Shown piece after piece: positions 26,925 to 35,708 of a stretch of DNA of 57,792 nt. The notes beneath the pieces were generated by a model. That model searched no databases, was not told where the DNA came from, and was given only the letters and a program-made list of their open reading frames with translations. How positions within the stretch are numbered: the first letter of the stretch is position 1; the number at the start of each line of letters is the position of its first letter. Source of the stretch: Microscilla marina ATCC 23134 (lineage in GTDB: Bacteria > Bacteroidota > Bacteroidia > Cytophagales > Microscillaceae); contig NZ_AAWS01000057.1 of the NCBI RefSeq assembly GCF_000169175.1, forward strand, positions 1-57,792. The letters are read 5' to 3'. The translations under genes and the position numbers were made by a program.

Positions 26925-27797
26925 TCAATGTTGGCTTGTCCCCCTAAAATCGCCTGGGGTAGCCCCAAAAGCTGTTTTGAAGACTTGAATAAAGTGCGAA
27001 ATGTTTTCGAACCCTACCTCATATCCTACCTCAGTAATGTTTTTTTGAGTACTGGTCAACAAGAAACGAGCCTCTTGCAAACGTCGGCTTTGTATCCAAC
27101 GCGAAGGCGACTGTTGAAATACTTCCTTGAATTTGCGTTTGAAAGTAGACAAACTATACCCACCCAAAAACGCCAATTGTTCCAGCGGCATAGGTTCGCG
27201 GTAGTGTTGCTCCATCAACTGAGTAAGCGATATAGCCTGATCGTTTTGCAGGCTTTTCAAGAAAGCTTTAAAGGAGCTTCCTTTCGCTCCCTGGCTCAAT
27301 ATCCAAAACAACTCCTGTAGCTTAATTTTAAGCATATCGTCAAAGTTGGGGGGTAAGTCAGCCCCAAAATAGTTGGTAAGCGAGTGGCTAAACACTTGGG
27401 TGTGATCTGAAGTGGCCAACTTAAACAGCGAAAGAGAAGCCGAAGCAGTAGGGGAGGAGTGACCCAGTAAAGGAGCAGATAACTGTTGGGCAATGTCATC
27501 GTTAAAAAACACCATCAGACTAGAGTAATACTGAGCCGTTTGGGCAAACTTCTCAGACATAAGGTATTGTCCCTTGCGAATAAAGAAACCTTCACCAGCC
27601 TTTAACTGTATTTTTTGCTGGGGTGCATACACTTCTTTATGTCCCTGTAGTAGCAATACCAACAAGTTGCTGTTGAGCTGAACATTGGCTTTGTCTGCTT
27701 CTTGTGGGCTTTTATACAAAATCAGGTGTATGCCTATTTGTGAGTATATTTTTTGATCGTATTTCTCGAAAATATGAGGTAAGTTCCAGATTTGCAT
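26925..27797 (-). CDS. AraC family transcriptional regulator
   Basis: 290 residues. The N-terminal part is a cupin-like sensor (LLVLLLQGHKEVYAPQQ, AGEGFFIRKGQYL). The C-terminal 95 residues are the AraC HTH pair: PLEQLAFLGGYSLSTFKRKF, then NITEVGYEVGFENISHFIQV and the end TPGDFRG. It is transcribed away from the arginine operon (start 28100) and towards the PEBP-like gene, which starts 105 bases downstream on the same strand; it may regulate either. Confidence 0.9.
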   Translation of the reverse strand: MQIWNLPHIFEKYDQKIYSQIGIHLILYKSPQEADKANVQLNSNLLVLLLQGHKEVYAPQQKIQLKAGEGFFIRKGQYLMSEKFAQTAQYYSSLMVFFNDDIAQQLSAPLLGHSSPTASASLSLFKLATSDHTQVFSHSLTNYFGADLPPNFDDMLKIKLQELFWILSQGAKGSSFKAFLKSLQNDQAISLTQLMEQHYREPMPLEQLAFLGGYSLSTFKRKFKEVFQQSPSRWIQSRRLQEARFLLTSTQKNITEVGYEVGFENISHFIQVFKTAFGATPGDFRGTSQH

Positions 27798-28099
27798 GAC
27801 AATCTAAAGTTTGGTTTTACTTAAAAAAGGCTAAAAACGATTAGAACATTAAGAATCATTCACAAAATATGGTAGCTGATCGCTCATTACACTGATATAT
27901 ACCAGTACTCCCAGCCTGCCGTTACTTATTGCTCCAAACTTTTGTTTTTTCAGGTTTTTCTCCTAGCTTCATTCCTGTATTGATAAGCTTCCCCCTTATT
28001 TGACTATCCAGGTCAAATCCAGGGGGTATTTTTTTAATATACCAACAAATTTTAGCGTATAGCAGTACGCCGCAAAAATACAAAAGTTCAACAAAACAC
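27798..28099. other. Divergent leader between AraC gene and arginine operon
   Basis: 302 bases without a gene. It must hold the promoters of both units, but no exact TAnnTTTG box was found at a good distance from argF'. A short hairpin (GGTCAAATCC run near 28010) followed by GGGGGTATTTTTTT at 28022-28035 could be a leader terminator, with weak support. Confidence 0.35.
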
Positions 28100-29101
28100 A
28101 TGAAACATTTCATTACCTCTGCTGACACAGACAGTGTCCCTCAATTGGTGCAAAAAGCCTTGGATGTAAAACGAAATCCACGCCGCTACGATCAATTGGG
28201 GCGTTATAAAACTTTAGGTTTGTTATTTTTCAACCCAAGCCTACGCACTCGCTTAAGTACCCAAAAAGCTGCCCAAAACTTAGGAATGTCGGTAATGGTG
28301 ATGAATTTTGATAAAGATGGCTGGCAGCTTGAAACCGAAGAAGGAATAGTAATGAACGGTGGTAACGCTGAGCACGTAAAAGAGGCTGCCGCTGTGATAG
28401 GACAGTATTGCGACATTGTGGGGTTGCGTACTTTTGCCCGTTTGCAAGATGCTCAAGCCGATTACGAAGAAAAAGTTATTCATCAGTTCAGGCAGTATGC
28501 GGGCGTTCCAGTAGTGAGCCTGGAGTCTGAAATAAGGCACCCCCTGCAGTCATTGACCGACTTGTTGACTATAGAGTACCACCGGGCAAAAGCCAAGCTT
28601 AGTGGAAGACCCAAAGTAGTATTAAGCTGGGCGCCCCACATCAAGGCATTGCCTCAGGCTGTAGCCAACTCGTTTTTAGAGTGGACGGCACTAATGGACT
28701 ATGAGGTAATGCTGACCCACCCCACAGGAGCTGAGCTTTCGCCTGAGTTTACCCAAGGTGTAACCATAGAGTACGACCAGAAAAAAGCATTGAAAGGGGC
28801 AGATTTTGTGTACATAAAAAATTGGTCGTCTTTTAGTAACTATGGACAAGTAATACAAGCGCCCGACTGGAAAATAACTCAAGAAAAGATGGCTTTGACC
28901 AACCGTGCCAAATTGATGCATTGTTTGCCAGTACGTCGCAACCTGGTCATAGATGATGCGGTGCTGGACAGTGCCCAATCAATTGTGATAGAGCAAGCAG
29001 GCAACCGCGAAACTGCTGCGCAAACTGTATTGATAGAGTTGCTCAAATACTTGCAAACCCAAGACGAACCCAGCGACCTTGCCCAATCATTGATTTTGTA
29101 A
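28100..29101 (+). CDS. argF': N-acyl-L-ornithine carbamoyltransferase (Bacteroidota ArgF')
   Basis: Transfers a carbamoyl group to an acylated ornithine (N-acetyl- or N-succinyl-ornithine) rather than to free ornithine; this is the arginine route described for Bacteroides. 333 residues. The carbamoyl-phosphate motif FFNPSLRTRLS is at about 43-54, HPLQSLTD at 147-154, and HCLPVRRNLVIDD near 273-285 supplies the second active-site loop. The loop 86-93 (NGGNAEHV) is where the single residue that decides acetyl versus succinyl specificity should lie; I could not align it safely, so substrate choice is open. First gene of argF'-argB-argE-argH; argB follows after 8 bases. argG, argC and argD are outside the window. 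Confidence 0.9.
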   Translation: MKHFITSADTDSVPQLVQKALDVKRNPRRYDQLGRYKTLGLLFFNPSLRTRLSTQKAAQNLGMSVMVMNFDKDGWQLETEEGIVMNGGNAEHVKEAAAVIGQYCDIVGLRTFARLQDAQADYEEKVIHQFRQYAGVPVVSLESEIRHPLQSLTDLLTIEYHRAKAKLSGRPKVVLSWAPHIKALPQAVANSFLEWTALMDYEVMLTHPTGAELSPEFTQGVTIEYDQKKALKGADFVYIKNWSSFSNYGQVIQAPDWKITQEKMALTNRAKLMHCLPVRRNLVIDDAVLDSAQSIVIEQAGNRETAAQTVLIELLKYLQTQDEPSDLAQSLIL

Positions 29102-29109
29102 ATAGACTC

Positions 29110-29886
29110 ATGGAAAAACTCACTATAGTAAAAGTAGGTGGAGGTATATTAGATGAGCCTACTCAACTTGATGCCTTAATTCTTCATTTTGCCCAAATAA
29201 ACGGCCATAAAATATTGGTGCATGGCGGGGGCAAAGTAGCTACTCAAACTGCCAAAAGGCTAGGCGTAGAAACTCAAATGGTAGATGGCAGACGGCTGAC
29301 CTCTACCGAAATGCTAGAGGTAGTGGTGATGGTATACGGTGGTTTGGTAAACAAAAGGGTGGTAGCTAAACTTCAGGCTAAACAATGCAATGCTGCGGGG
29401 TTTACGGGTGCCGATGCTAACATCATTCTTGCCGAAAAACGCCCCATCAAAACCATTGATTATGGTTGGGTGGGGGATGTAAAAGAAGTAAATACCGAAG
29501 TGCTCAAAGGTTTGTTGTCCCAAGGCATTGTTCCGGTAATAGCCCCATTGACCCACGACAAGCAAGGAAATTTGTATAATACCAACGCCGACACGATGGC
29601 CTCAGTATTGGCAACAGCACTGAGCAGTTTGTATCAAGTACGTTTGTGGTATTGTTTCGAAAAGCCTGGGGTGCTTGCCAATGCGCAGGATGACAATTCA
29701 GTGATTGAGCACCTCTCGACGCAGCTTTACCAAACCTATCAACAGTCAGGGGTGATTACCGATGGCATGCTCCCTAAATTAGACAATGGCTTTGCAGCCT
29801 TGCGTCAGGGAGCACAAGAAGTAATTATTGGTACTACTACCGCGCTAGGGGCAGATGCTTTTGCGGGTACCAGGTTAGTATTGTAA
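29110..29886 (+). CDS. argB: Acetylglutamate kinase (or acylglutamate kinase)
   Basis: Phosphorylates the gamma-carboxyl of N-acetylglutamate (or its N-succinyl counterpart in species using the succinylated route). 258 residues, amino-acid kinase fold: KVGGGILDE at the N-terminus, KILVHGGGKVATQTAKRLG near 36-54, FTGADANII near 98-106, IAPLTHDKQGNLYNTNADT near 144-162 and GVITDGMLPKLDNGFAALR near 214-232. No N-terminal regulatory helix of the arginine-inhibited hexameric type is seen, so feedback control is uncertain. It begins 8 bases after argF' and is followed by a gap of 183 bases carrying the AATTCGTAATT repeat. Confidence 0.95.
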   Translation: MEKLTIVKVGGGILDEPTQLDALILHFAQINGHKILVHGGGKVATQTAKRLGVETQMVDGRRLTSTEMLEVVVMVYGGLVNKRVVAKLQAKQCNAAGFTGADANIILAEKRPIKTIDYGWVGDVKEVNTEVLKGLLSQGIVPVIAPLTHDKQGNLYNTNADTMASVLATALSSLYQVRLWYCFEKPGVLANAQDDNSVIEHLSTQLYQTYQQSGVITDGMLPKLDNGFAALRQGAQEVIIGTTTALGADAFAGTRLVL

Positions 29887-29887
29887 T

Positions 29888-30060
29888 GGCTTTTTTATTC
29901 GTAATTAGGACTGTACGAAGCCTTGTAAACTTCTGACTATCAGCTATACGTAAGATTTTGTACACTCGTAATTAGCTTACGCAGAGCTCCCTCTGGTCAG
30001 CTCAATCATTCGTAATTCGTAATTCTCAAATTCGTAATTAAACCATTCATAATTGACTCA
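29888..30060 (+). repeat. AATTCGTAATT repeat array, first arginine-operon gap
   Basis: Between argB and argE. Copies of TTCGTAATT occur at 29898, 30008, 30015 and 30030 and nearby, plus the module AGCTTACGCAGAGCTCCCTC at 29976-29995, which recurs at 31510-31529. It must be part of the operon mRNA if argE is cotranscribed. Confidence 0.75.
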
Positions 30061-30069
30061 CTACAAACA

Positions 30070-31131
30070 ATGTTCAACAAAGAACCCTACATCAACTTAT
30101 TAAAAGCGCTCATTGCCACCCCTTCGTTTAGTCGTGAAGAAGACAAAACCGCGACTGTCATAGAGCACTTTATCCGGCAACGGGGATTGCCACCCCAGCG
30201 GGCAGGCAACAATGTATGGGTAAAGTCGAGCCAGTTTGAGGCAGGCAAGCCTGTAGTATTGCTCAATTCGCATCACGATACGGTAAAACCCGTGCAAGGC
30301 TGGCAACGCAATCCGCACGAACCCAATGAGGAAAACGGAACTATTTTTGGCTTGGGCAGCAACGATGCCGGGGCTTCGTTGGTGTCATTGTTGGCAACAT
30401 TTGTATACCTCAATGCCTTGCCTCATCGAAGCTATAATTTGATTTATGCGGCTACTGCCGAAGAAGAAATTTCGGGTAAAAATGGCATTGCCAGCATTTT
30501 GGAGCAATTGGGTACTATAAACCTAGGCGTGGTGGGCGAACCTACCCAAATGCAAATGGCTATAGCCGAAAAAGGTTTGGTAGTGATAGACGGCGAAGCC
30601 AAAGGCAAAGCCGGACACGCCGCCAGAAACGAGGGCGAAAATGCCATCTATAAAGCCTTGCAAGACATTCAATGGATACAAAACTATGCCTTCCCTAAAA
30701 AATCGGAGTGGTTGGGGGCAGTAAAAGCGACTGTTACCCAAATAGAAGCGGGTTATCAGCACAATGTAGTGCCTGATAGCTGCAAGTTTGTAATTGATGT
30801 ACGTACTCAGGAATGCTACAGTAACCAAGAGGTAGTAGATGTATTGCAACAACATACCCAAAGCACCCTCACCCCACGTTCGTTGCGGCTCAATTCGTCA
30901 GGTATTTCGGTAGACCATCCTATTGTGCAAAAAGGCAAAGCCCTGGGGTTGTCTTGTTATGGTTCGCCTACCTTGTCCGATCAGGCATTGTTGCCTTTTA
31001 CTACCATCAAAATAGGGGTAGGCGATTCGGCTCGCTCGCATACTGCCAACGAATACATTTTACGCAAAGAAATAGAACAAGGCATTGACACGTATTGCCA
31101 GTTGTTGGAAGGGCTGGAAATTTTTAATTAA
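30070..31131 (+). CDS. argE: M20 family deacylase, acylornithine/acylcitrulline deacetylase
   Basis: Zinc-dependent M20 peptidase-family enzyme. In the acylated route of Bacteroidota it removes the acyl group from acylcitrulline (inference from the operon). 353 residues. Metal and catalytic motifs: LLNSHHDTVKP at about 58-68, GLGSNDAGASL near 95-105, AATAEEEISGKNG near 128-140, GVVGEPTQMQMAIAEKGL near 153-170, and the final His in SARSHTANEYI near 325-335. The dimerisation domain starts near GKAGHAARNEGENAI. It lies between two repeat arrays: 183 bases after argB and 543 before argH. Confidence 0.9.
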   Translation: MFNKEPYINLLKALIATPSFSREEDKTATVIEHFIRQRGLPPQRAGNNVWVKSSQFEAGKPVVLLNSHHDTVKPVQGWQRNPHEPNEENGTIFGLGSNDAGASLVSLLATFVYLNALPHRSYNLIYAATAEEEISGKNGIASILEQLGTINLGVVGEPTQMQMAIAEKGLVVIDGEAKGKAGHAARNEGENAIYKALQDIQWIQNYAFPKKSEWLGAVKATVTQIEAGYQHNVVPDSCKFVIDVRTQECYSNQEVVDVLQQHTQSTLTPRSLRLNSSGISVDHPIVQKGKALGLSCYGSPTLSDQALLPFTTIKIGVGDSARSHTANEYILRKEIEQGIDTYCQLLEGLEIFN

Positions 31132-31132
31132 T

Positions 31133-31635
31133 TACGAGTTGAACAATTACGAATGGATCAATTACGAATTACGAATGGACGCAAAGCTTTTTAATTACGA
31201 ATTACGAATGCTTCAATTACGAATGGACGCTAAAAACTAGTGTCTACTGACTCCGGACTAAATTATGAGTGGCTTCGCCCAATTCGTAATTCGTAATTCG
31301 TAATTCTCAAATTCGTAATTATTAAACTGACTCCGGACTAAATTATGAGTGGCTTCGCCCAATTCGTAATTCGTAATTCGTAATTCTCAAATTCGTAATT
31401 CTTAAACTGACTCCGGACTAAATTATGAGTGGCTTCGCCCAATTCGTAATTCGTAATTCTTAAACTGACTCCGGACTAAATTATGAGTGGCTTCGCCCAA
31501 TTCGTAATTAGCTTACGCAGAGCTCCCTACGGTCGGTTCGTAATTCGTAATTCTCAAATTGACTCTGGGCTAAATTACGAATGGCTTCGCCCAATTCGTA
31601 ATTCGTAATTCTCAAATTCGTAATTCTCAAACAGA
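31133..31635 (+). repeat. AATTCGTAATT repeat array, second arginine-operon gap
   Basis: Between argE and argH. The first part has AATTACGAAT copies (the opposite strand of the motif); the second part has five longer units beginning CTGACTCCGGACTAAATTAT or a variant at 31247, 31327, 31407, 31465 and 31559, with spacings of 80, 80, 58 and 94. Each unit ends in GGCTTCGCCC followed by runs of AATTCGTAATTCG. No ORF spans it. The units fold readily because AATTCGTAATT is nearly its own complement. Confidence 0.85.
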
Positions 31636-31674
31636 TGCAAAGCGCAGCTAAAAACTATTAACTAAAATAAAACT

Positions 31675-33024
31675 ATGGCAAAACTCTGGGATAAAGGTAC
31701 CAATAGCCACACTGAGGCAACCCAATTGATAGAAAACTTTACGGTAGGCAAAGACCGTGAACTGGATGTGTGGCTGGCACCTTTTGATGTGCTGGGCTCA
31801 GTGGCACACATTCGAATGCTCGAAAGCATAGGTTTGCTCGATACAACAGAGCTTACCCAACTTGTGGTGGCTTTGGCAGATATTTATCAGGCAGCACAAT
31901 CGGGTAACTTTATTATTGAGGCAGGCATTGAAGATGTACACTCACAGGTAGAGATGATGCTTACCCAAAAACTGGGCGATGTAGGTAAGAAAATTCACAG
32001 TGGACGCTCACGCAACGACCAGGTATTGCTTGACCTGAAGCTGTATATGCGGCACGAGATCAAAGAAGTTGTGCAACTTACTACTGCTTTGTTTGAACAA
32101 TTGATGCAGCTAAGCGACCAACATAAAAATACCTTGTTGCCTGGCTACACCCACTTGCAAGTAGCCATGCCCTCATCGTTTGGGTTGTGGTTTGGGGCTT
32201 ACGCCGAAAGCCTGACCGACGACTTGTTGTTGCTACAGGCAGTTTACCGCATTGCCAACCAAAACCCTTTGGGCTCGGCGGCGGGTTATGGTTCTTCGTT
32301 TCCGCTTGACCGCCAAATGACGACTGACTTGTTGGGTTTTGAGCGGCTCAACTACAACGTGGTATATGCGCAAATGGGCAGGGGCAAGGTAGAAAAAAAT
32401 GTGGCGTTTGCTTTGGGAGCCATTGGGGGTTCGTTGGCAAAAATGGCAATGGATGTATGCCTATACATGAACCAAAATTTTGGTTTTATTACTTTTCCCG
32501 ATCACCTCACCACCGGGTCGAGCATTATGCCTCACAAAAAAAACCCAGACGTGTTTGAACTCATTCGTGCCAAAGGCAATAAGCTACAGGCACTCTCCAA
32601 TGAGATATTGATGATTACCGCCAACTTGCCTTCAGGCTATCACCGCGACTTGCAGTTGATCAAAGAAAACTTCTTGCCTGCTTTTGCTGACCTTAAGGCT
32701 TGTTTGCAAATCGCTACCTATATGTTTCAACATATTCAAATCAAAGAGGATATTCTCAAAAGTGAAAAGTACAAGTATTTGTTCAGCGTAGAAGAAGTAA
32801 ACAAACAAGTGTTAGCAGGTACCCCTTTTCGTGAGGCCTATAAAAACGTAGGGTTGGCAATAGACGCAGGTAACTTTGACCCTGACCAAAGCATTGCCCA
32901 TACCCATATAGGCAGCATTGGCAACCCTGGCAACCAACAGGTACAGCAAAAAATGCAGCATATCGTTCAAAGCTTTGATTTTGCCAGCGTTACTCAGGCT
33001 TTAGACAGGCTTTGGGAGCTGTAG
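31675..33024 (+). CDS. argH: Argininosuccinate lyase
   Basis: Splits argininosuccinate to arginine and fumarate, the last step of the pathway. 449 residues, fumarase/aspartase superfamily: HSGRSRNDQVLLDL near 102-115, GYTHLQVAMPSSFG near 156-169 and the superfamily signature GSSIMPHKKNPDVFELIR near 280-297 with the catalytic Ser on the mobile loop. Complete. It follows the repeat-filled gap and ends the arginine cluster; no terminator hairpin is visible right after it. Confidence 0.96.
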   Translation: MAKLWDKGTNSHTEATQLIENFTVGKDRELDVWLAPFDVLGSVAHIRMLESIGLLDTTELTQLVVALADIYQAAQSGNFIIEAGIEDVHSQVEMMLTQKLGDVGKKIHSGRSRNDQVLLDLKLYMRHEIKEVVQLTTALFEQLMQLSDQHKNTLLPGYTHLQVAMPSSFGLWFGAYAESLTDDLLLLQAVYRIANQNPLGSAAGYGSSFPLDRQMTTDLLGFERLNYNVVYAQMGRGKVEKNVAFALGAIGGSLAKMAMDVCLYMNQNFGFITFPDHLTTGSSIMPHKKNPDVFELIRAKGNKLQALSNEILMITANLPSGYHRDLQLIKENFLPAFADLKACLQIATYMFQHIQIKEDILKSEKYKYLFSVEEVNKQVLAGTPFREAYKNVGLAIDAGNFDPDQSIAHTHIGSIGNPGNQQVQQKMQHIVQSFDFASVTQALDRLWEL

Positions 33025-33137
33025 TGGGCAAGAACGTAAGTGATCTGAGGTAGGGTAAGGGCATACCTGTCTGGTTTTAAAATACTGGCAGGTATAAATT
33101 TTCTCAAAGTTCGGCAATGTTTGAATTGTGAGACAGC

Positions 33138-33336
33138 CTTAGGAATGGTGTAAAAATAAAGTTCTATAGTAACGCCAAAATATTTTGTTGGCAGGAGAGG
33201 CAGGGCAATATCCAGTGGATGTTGAGCCAGCCCTGCGGGACGGCGTCATAGCAGCGCTACGGCAAGTTTTTTTAACGAATTCTGTCAGCGAAAGATGACG
33301 TTAAAAATGTAAATTTATTTTGGTACTATTCCTTAG
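33138..33336 (+). repeat. MITE-like element, copy 2
   Basis: Ends CTTAGGAATGGTG (33138-33150) and ATTCCTTAG (33328-33336) are inverted; the similarity extends inward for about 26 bases with about 20 matches. The middle has GGATGTTGAGCCAG and a GCGGGACGG segment, shared with copy 3. It is 114 bases after the argH stop codon. The flanking 33337-33648 shows nothing recognisable. Confidence 0.65.
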
Positions 33337-33648
33337 AAAAATAATGATGCATAGGGAGGAAAGATCATCTGTAAACTACTTACAGCTCTGACTTATCAGG
33401 GAAAAATAATTTTTGTCCATTCCTCCACTACAGTTTTTGTTAAATTTCATCAAGCTCATGTTGCTTTTATCCATTTCTGCTATTAACTTATAGAGGTGAA
33501 AGTTTTATTTTTCAATCACACGTTTGACAAAACAAACTACACCCCTGCCAATGTGTACTTGCTAAAAGCTTATCAGGCGACAACATCATTTACCAACCAG
33601 TGCTTTATATTATTTAAGTTATATAGCAAACACTTAATATGATAACTC

Positions 33649-34083
33649 ATGTCTACTGTTCAACTATCGGATGAAAGCAATAAGTATTTTTCTTCGTTTT
33701 ATGACGAAGAACTGAAGTTGTATGAACTTGTTTGGCACAAAGCAAGCGAATATATGGAAGAGCACGAGTACAAAGCGCTCATGCAGGCAGATCGTGATAA
33801 GGTGTTGAAAAACTATGAGCAGTTAAACTTTATTTTGATCAATCTTACCGAAAGGTTAGACACCATGTCGCCCGAATTGCAGGAGTGGTCAAGTAAAAAT
33901 GTATCAGTATATATTTTTGAAAAATACAATATACTCAAAGTTGCCGTTGTAAATAGTCGGGATTTTTCTACTCAGTTTTCGCTTGAGCAGGCATTAGAGG
34001 AAGACAAGGAAAGCGAAAATATTACCAAGTATTTTGACAAAGCAGAAGATGCAAAAGCTTGGTTATTCAATGTTGACAAATAA
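33649..34083 (+). CDS. STAS/SEC14-like (SpoIIAA-like) protein
   Basis: 144 residues, cytoplasmic, no signal peptide. It resembles small SpoIIAA/SEC14-like proteins common in Cytophagales: YDEELKLYELVWHKASEYM, then MSPELQEW near 78-85, a beta-strand ILKVAVVNSRDFSTQFSLEQ, and the typical end ITKYFDKAEDAKAWLF. The phosphorylatable Ser/Thr of true anti-sigma antagonists is not clearly placed, so a partner-switch role is only a suggestion, though the window does hold four SpoIIE-type phosphatases. It is 90 bases upstream of the SUKH-like gene on the same strand. Confidence 0.55.
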   Translation: MSTVQLSDESNKYFSSFYDEELKLYELVWHKASEYMEEHEYKALMQADRDKVLKNYEQLNFILINLTERLDTMSPELQEWSSKNVSVYIFEKYNILKVAVVNSRDFSTQFSLEQALEEDKESENITKYFDKAEDAKAWLFNVDK

Positions 34084-34173
34084 AATCGTGTTCGTTGGTT
34101 TATTCCTGAAAAAGTAACTTATTTGTGTGGTCACAAACCAAGGAATACCTTCATAACCTAATTAGTATGCATT

Positions 34174-34674
34174 ATGGCTGACTGGAAAAAAGCTCTACAG
34201 GTAATGGCAGATAAAAAAAGACCCAAAGAAGACTTTCCTTTGATGGGGTATGAGGTGTACACCCCCTCTACTAACCCCTCTTTTCCTGCTGAACTGCCCC
34301 ATTCTGATGATATTATTACCTTTTACGAGTTGTGTGATGGAGGTATGCTGGGCGATCTTATCTGGTTTCAATTGTATGAACTTCCTCAAAAAAACTCTTT
34401 TTGGCAAATGTCACTCAAAGACATTTACCCCAACAACCTCCCTCCAATTTTTGCTGAAATACACTTGGTAGTGGCTGAAAACACCCAAGAGTTCCCCCTG
34501 ATTTGGGACAAAAGCACCAATCAGCTAGACTTGTTTGATATGAACAAGCTGGAGTGGGTACGTACCCGCAAGCATTTTGACGAATTTATGTGCGAACTGT
34601 TTGATGCTGAAGTTCAATCAGTGTTGGACGACTCGTGGGGTACTGCGCTTATTCAACTTGAGCGCATGCTATAA
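34174..34674 (+). CDS. SMI1/KNR4 (SUKH)-like protein
   Basis: 166 residues, cytoplasmic. Features of the SUKH superfamily: an N-terminal helix, LPHSDDIITFYELCDGGMLG near residues 41-60 (the ELPxDYxxFLxxxNGG-type motif), then strand-rich WFQLYEL, and FDEFMCELF near the C-terminus. SUKH proteins include immunity proteins of polymorphic toxins, but there is no toxin gene next to it; many stand-alone members exist with no known partner. Confidence is moderate because the match is judged by eye. Confidence 0.55.
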   Translation: MADWKKALQVMADKKRPKEDFPLMGYEVYTPSTNPSFPAELPHSDDIITFYELCDGGMLGDLIWFQLYELPQKNSFWQMSLKDIYPNNLPPIFAEIHLVVAENTQEFPLIWDKSTNQLDLFDMNKLEWVRTRKHFDEFMCELFDAEVQSVLDDSWGTALIQLERML

Positions 34675-34794
34675 TGGGGCAAAAACGCTTGATAATCCAC
34701 ACTTCTTTTAAAAAAATGTTCTTGGCTGTAATGTATGGAGGTTTGATTCGTCTCTCTTTATACAATCATTGATTTATCAAAACCATATACACCC

Positions 34795-35577
34795 ATGTAT
34801 AAAGTAAAAACAGTTATTATTTTAGGAATTTTAGCCTTGGTGTGTCAGGCACAAGCACAAGAAGTAAAAGAAAAAAAGATGGCCTTTGATGGCGCCCGCT
34901 CGGTATATCTTCACTTATCGCTGGGCAACAGCATTACGGTAAAAGGGTGGAACAAAAACGAGGTATATGTAAAAACTTCGGTAGAGATCAACGGAGGCAA
35001 ACTCAATAAAGCCTTAAGTATGTCTTATGAGAAACTAGGAGATGAAATTGTTATAAAGTCGAAGTTAGATTACGACCTTTTGAAAAAAGGTAAAAAAGAA
35101 GACTGCAGCGACAACTACCACAACTATAGCTCAAGTGTAAACGGGGAACGTTTTTATACTTGCTACAAAATCACCCATGAGATAATGATGCCCCGAAATG
35201 CCGCGTTGAGGGTCAAAACTATTAATAATAAAATAAATCTTGAAAGTTTGACGGGCAATCTTAAAATAAATACTGTAAATGGCAGTATCAATATGACAGC
35301 GCAAAGCATACAACCTAGCCAAGCGCTGAAGTTTAACACCGTAAACGGGAAAATTGATTTAACAGTACCTGCCAGTGCCAACACACAAGTGAAAATGTCT
35401 ACAGTCAACGGACGAATTTATAGCCATTTTGAGGTGCCTCAAAAAACTAAAAATGGCATGCGTAGAATAGGAGGAAATAGGTATAACCAACGTGTAAAAC
35501 TTACATTAGGCGACGGTGCTGCGTCTACCGTGCTCTCTACAGTCAATGGTCGTATTTATTTGCGTAAAGGTAAATAA
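34795..35577 (+). CDS. Exported DUF4097-type beta-repeat protein
   Basis: 260 residues. Signal peptide 1-21 (VIILGILALVCQAQAQ). The C-terminal half is the DUF4097 beta-helix-like repeat with recurring TVNG motifs: INTVNGSINM, FNTVNGKIDL, MSTVNGRIYS and LSTVNGRIYL, about 20-40 residues apart. Such proteins are often paired with ECF sigma/anti-sigma or membrane-stress genes in Bacteroidota; no such partner is next to it here. It is envelope-located. It ends in KGK just before a strong palindrome at 35682-35708. Confidence 0.8.
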   Translation: MYKVKTVIILGILALVCQAQAQEVKEKKMAFDGARSVYLHLSLGNSITVKGWNKNEVYVKTSVEINGGKLNKALSMSYEKLGDEIVIKSKLDYDLLKKGKKEDCSDNYHNYSSSVNGERFYTCYKITHEIMMPRNAALRVKTINNKINLESLTGNLKINTVNGSINMTAQSIQPSQALKFNTVNGKIDLTVPASANTQVKMSTVNGRIYSHFEVPQKTKNGMRRIGGNRYNQRVKLTLGDGAASTVLSTVNGRIYLRKGK

Positions 35578-35681
35578 AAGTGCCAGTAAGACTAAGAAAG
35601 AGGACTTCCTTATAAAGCCCAAGCATTTAAAAAGGAGGGTACTTTGAAAGTTTAGGTTTACCTAATTACTTAGCAAAAAAA

Positions 35682-35708
35682 ACGGGACTAATCAATGATT
35701 AGTCCCGT
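35682..35708 (+). terminator. Palindromic terminator after the DUF4097 gene
   Basis: ACGGGACTAATCA (35682-35694) pairs perfectly with TGATTAGTCCCGT (35696-35708), 13 bp with a one-base apex (effectively a four-base loop). It lies 104 bases after the DUF4097 stop. The eight A residues on its left form a U-tract on the minus strand; on the plus strand the tail is only TGTTGTC. It probably works both ways. The rest of 35578-36195 has nothing recognisable. Confidence 0.7.

Noticed and set aside
27922-28128. 68-codon minus-strand frame before argF'
   Set aside because: Overlaps the start of argF' on the opposite strand, no family resemblance, and lies in the expected promoter/leader region.
31133-31635. 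CRISPR array in the arginine-operon gap
   Set aside because: Units are imperfect, vary from 58 to 94 bases, have no unique spacers of equal length and there are no cas genes.
34174-34674. Toxin-immunity locus at the SUKH-like gene
   Set aside because: No toxin domain or polymorphic-toxin delivery gene next to it, so the label would be unsupported.
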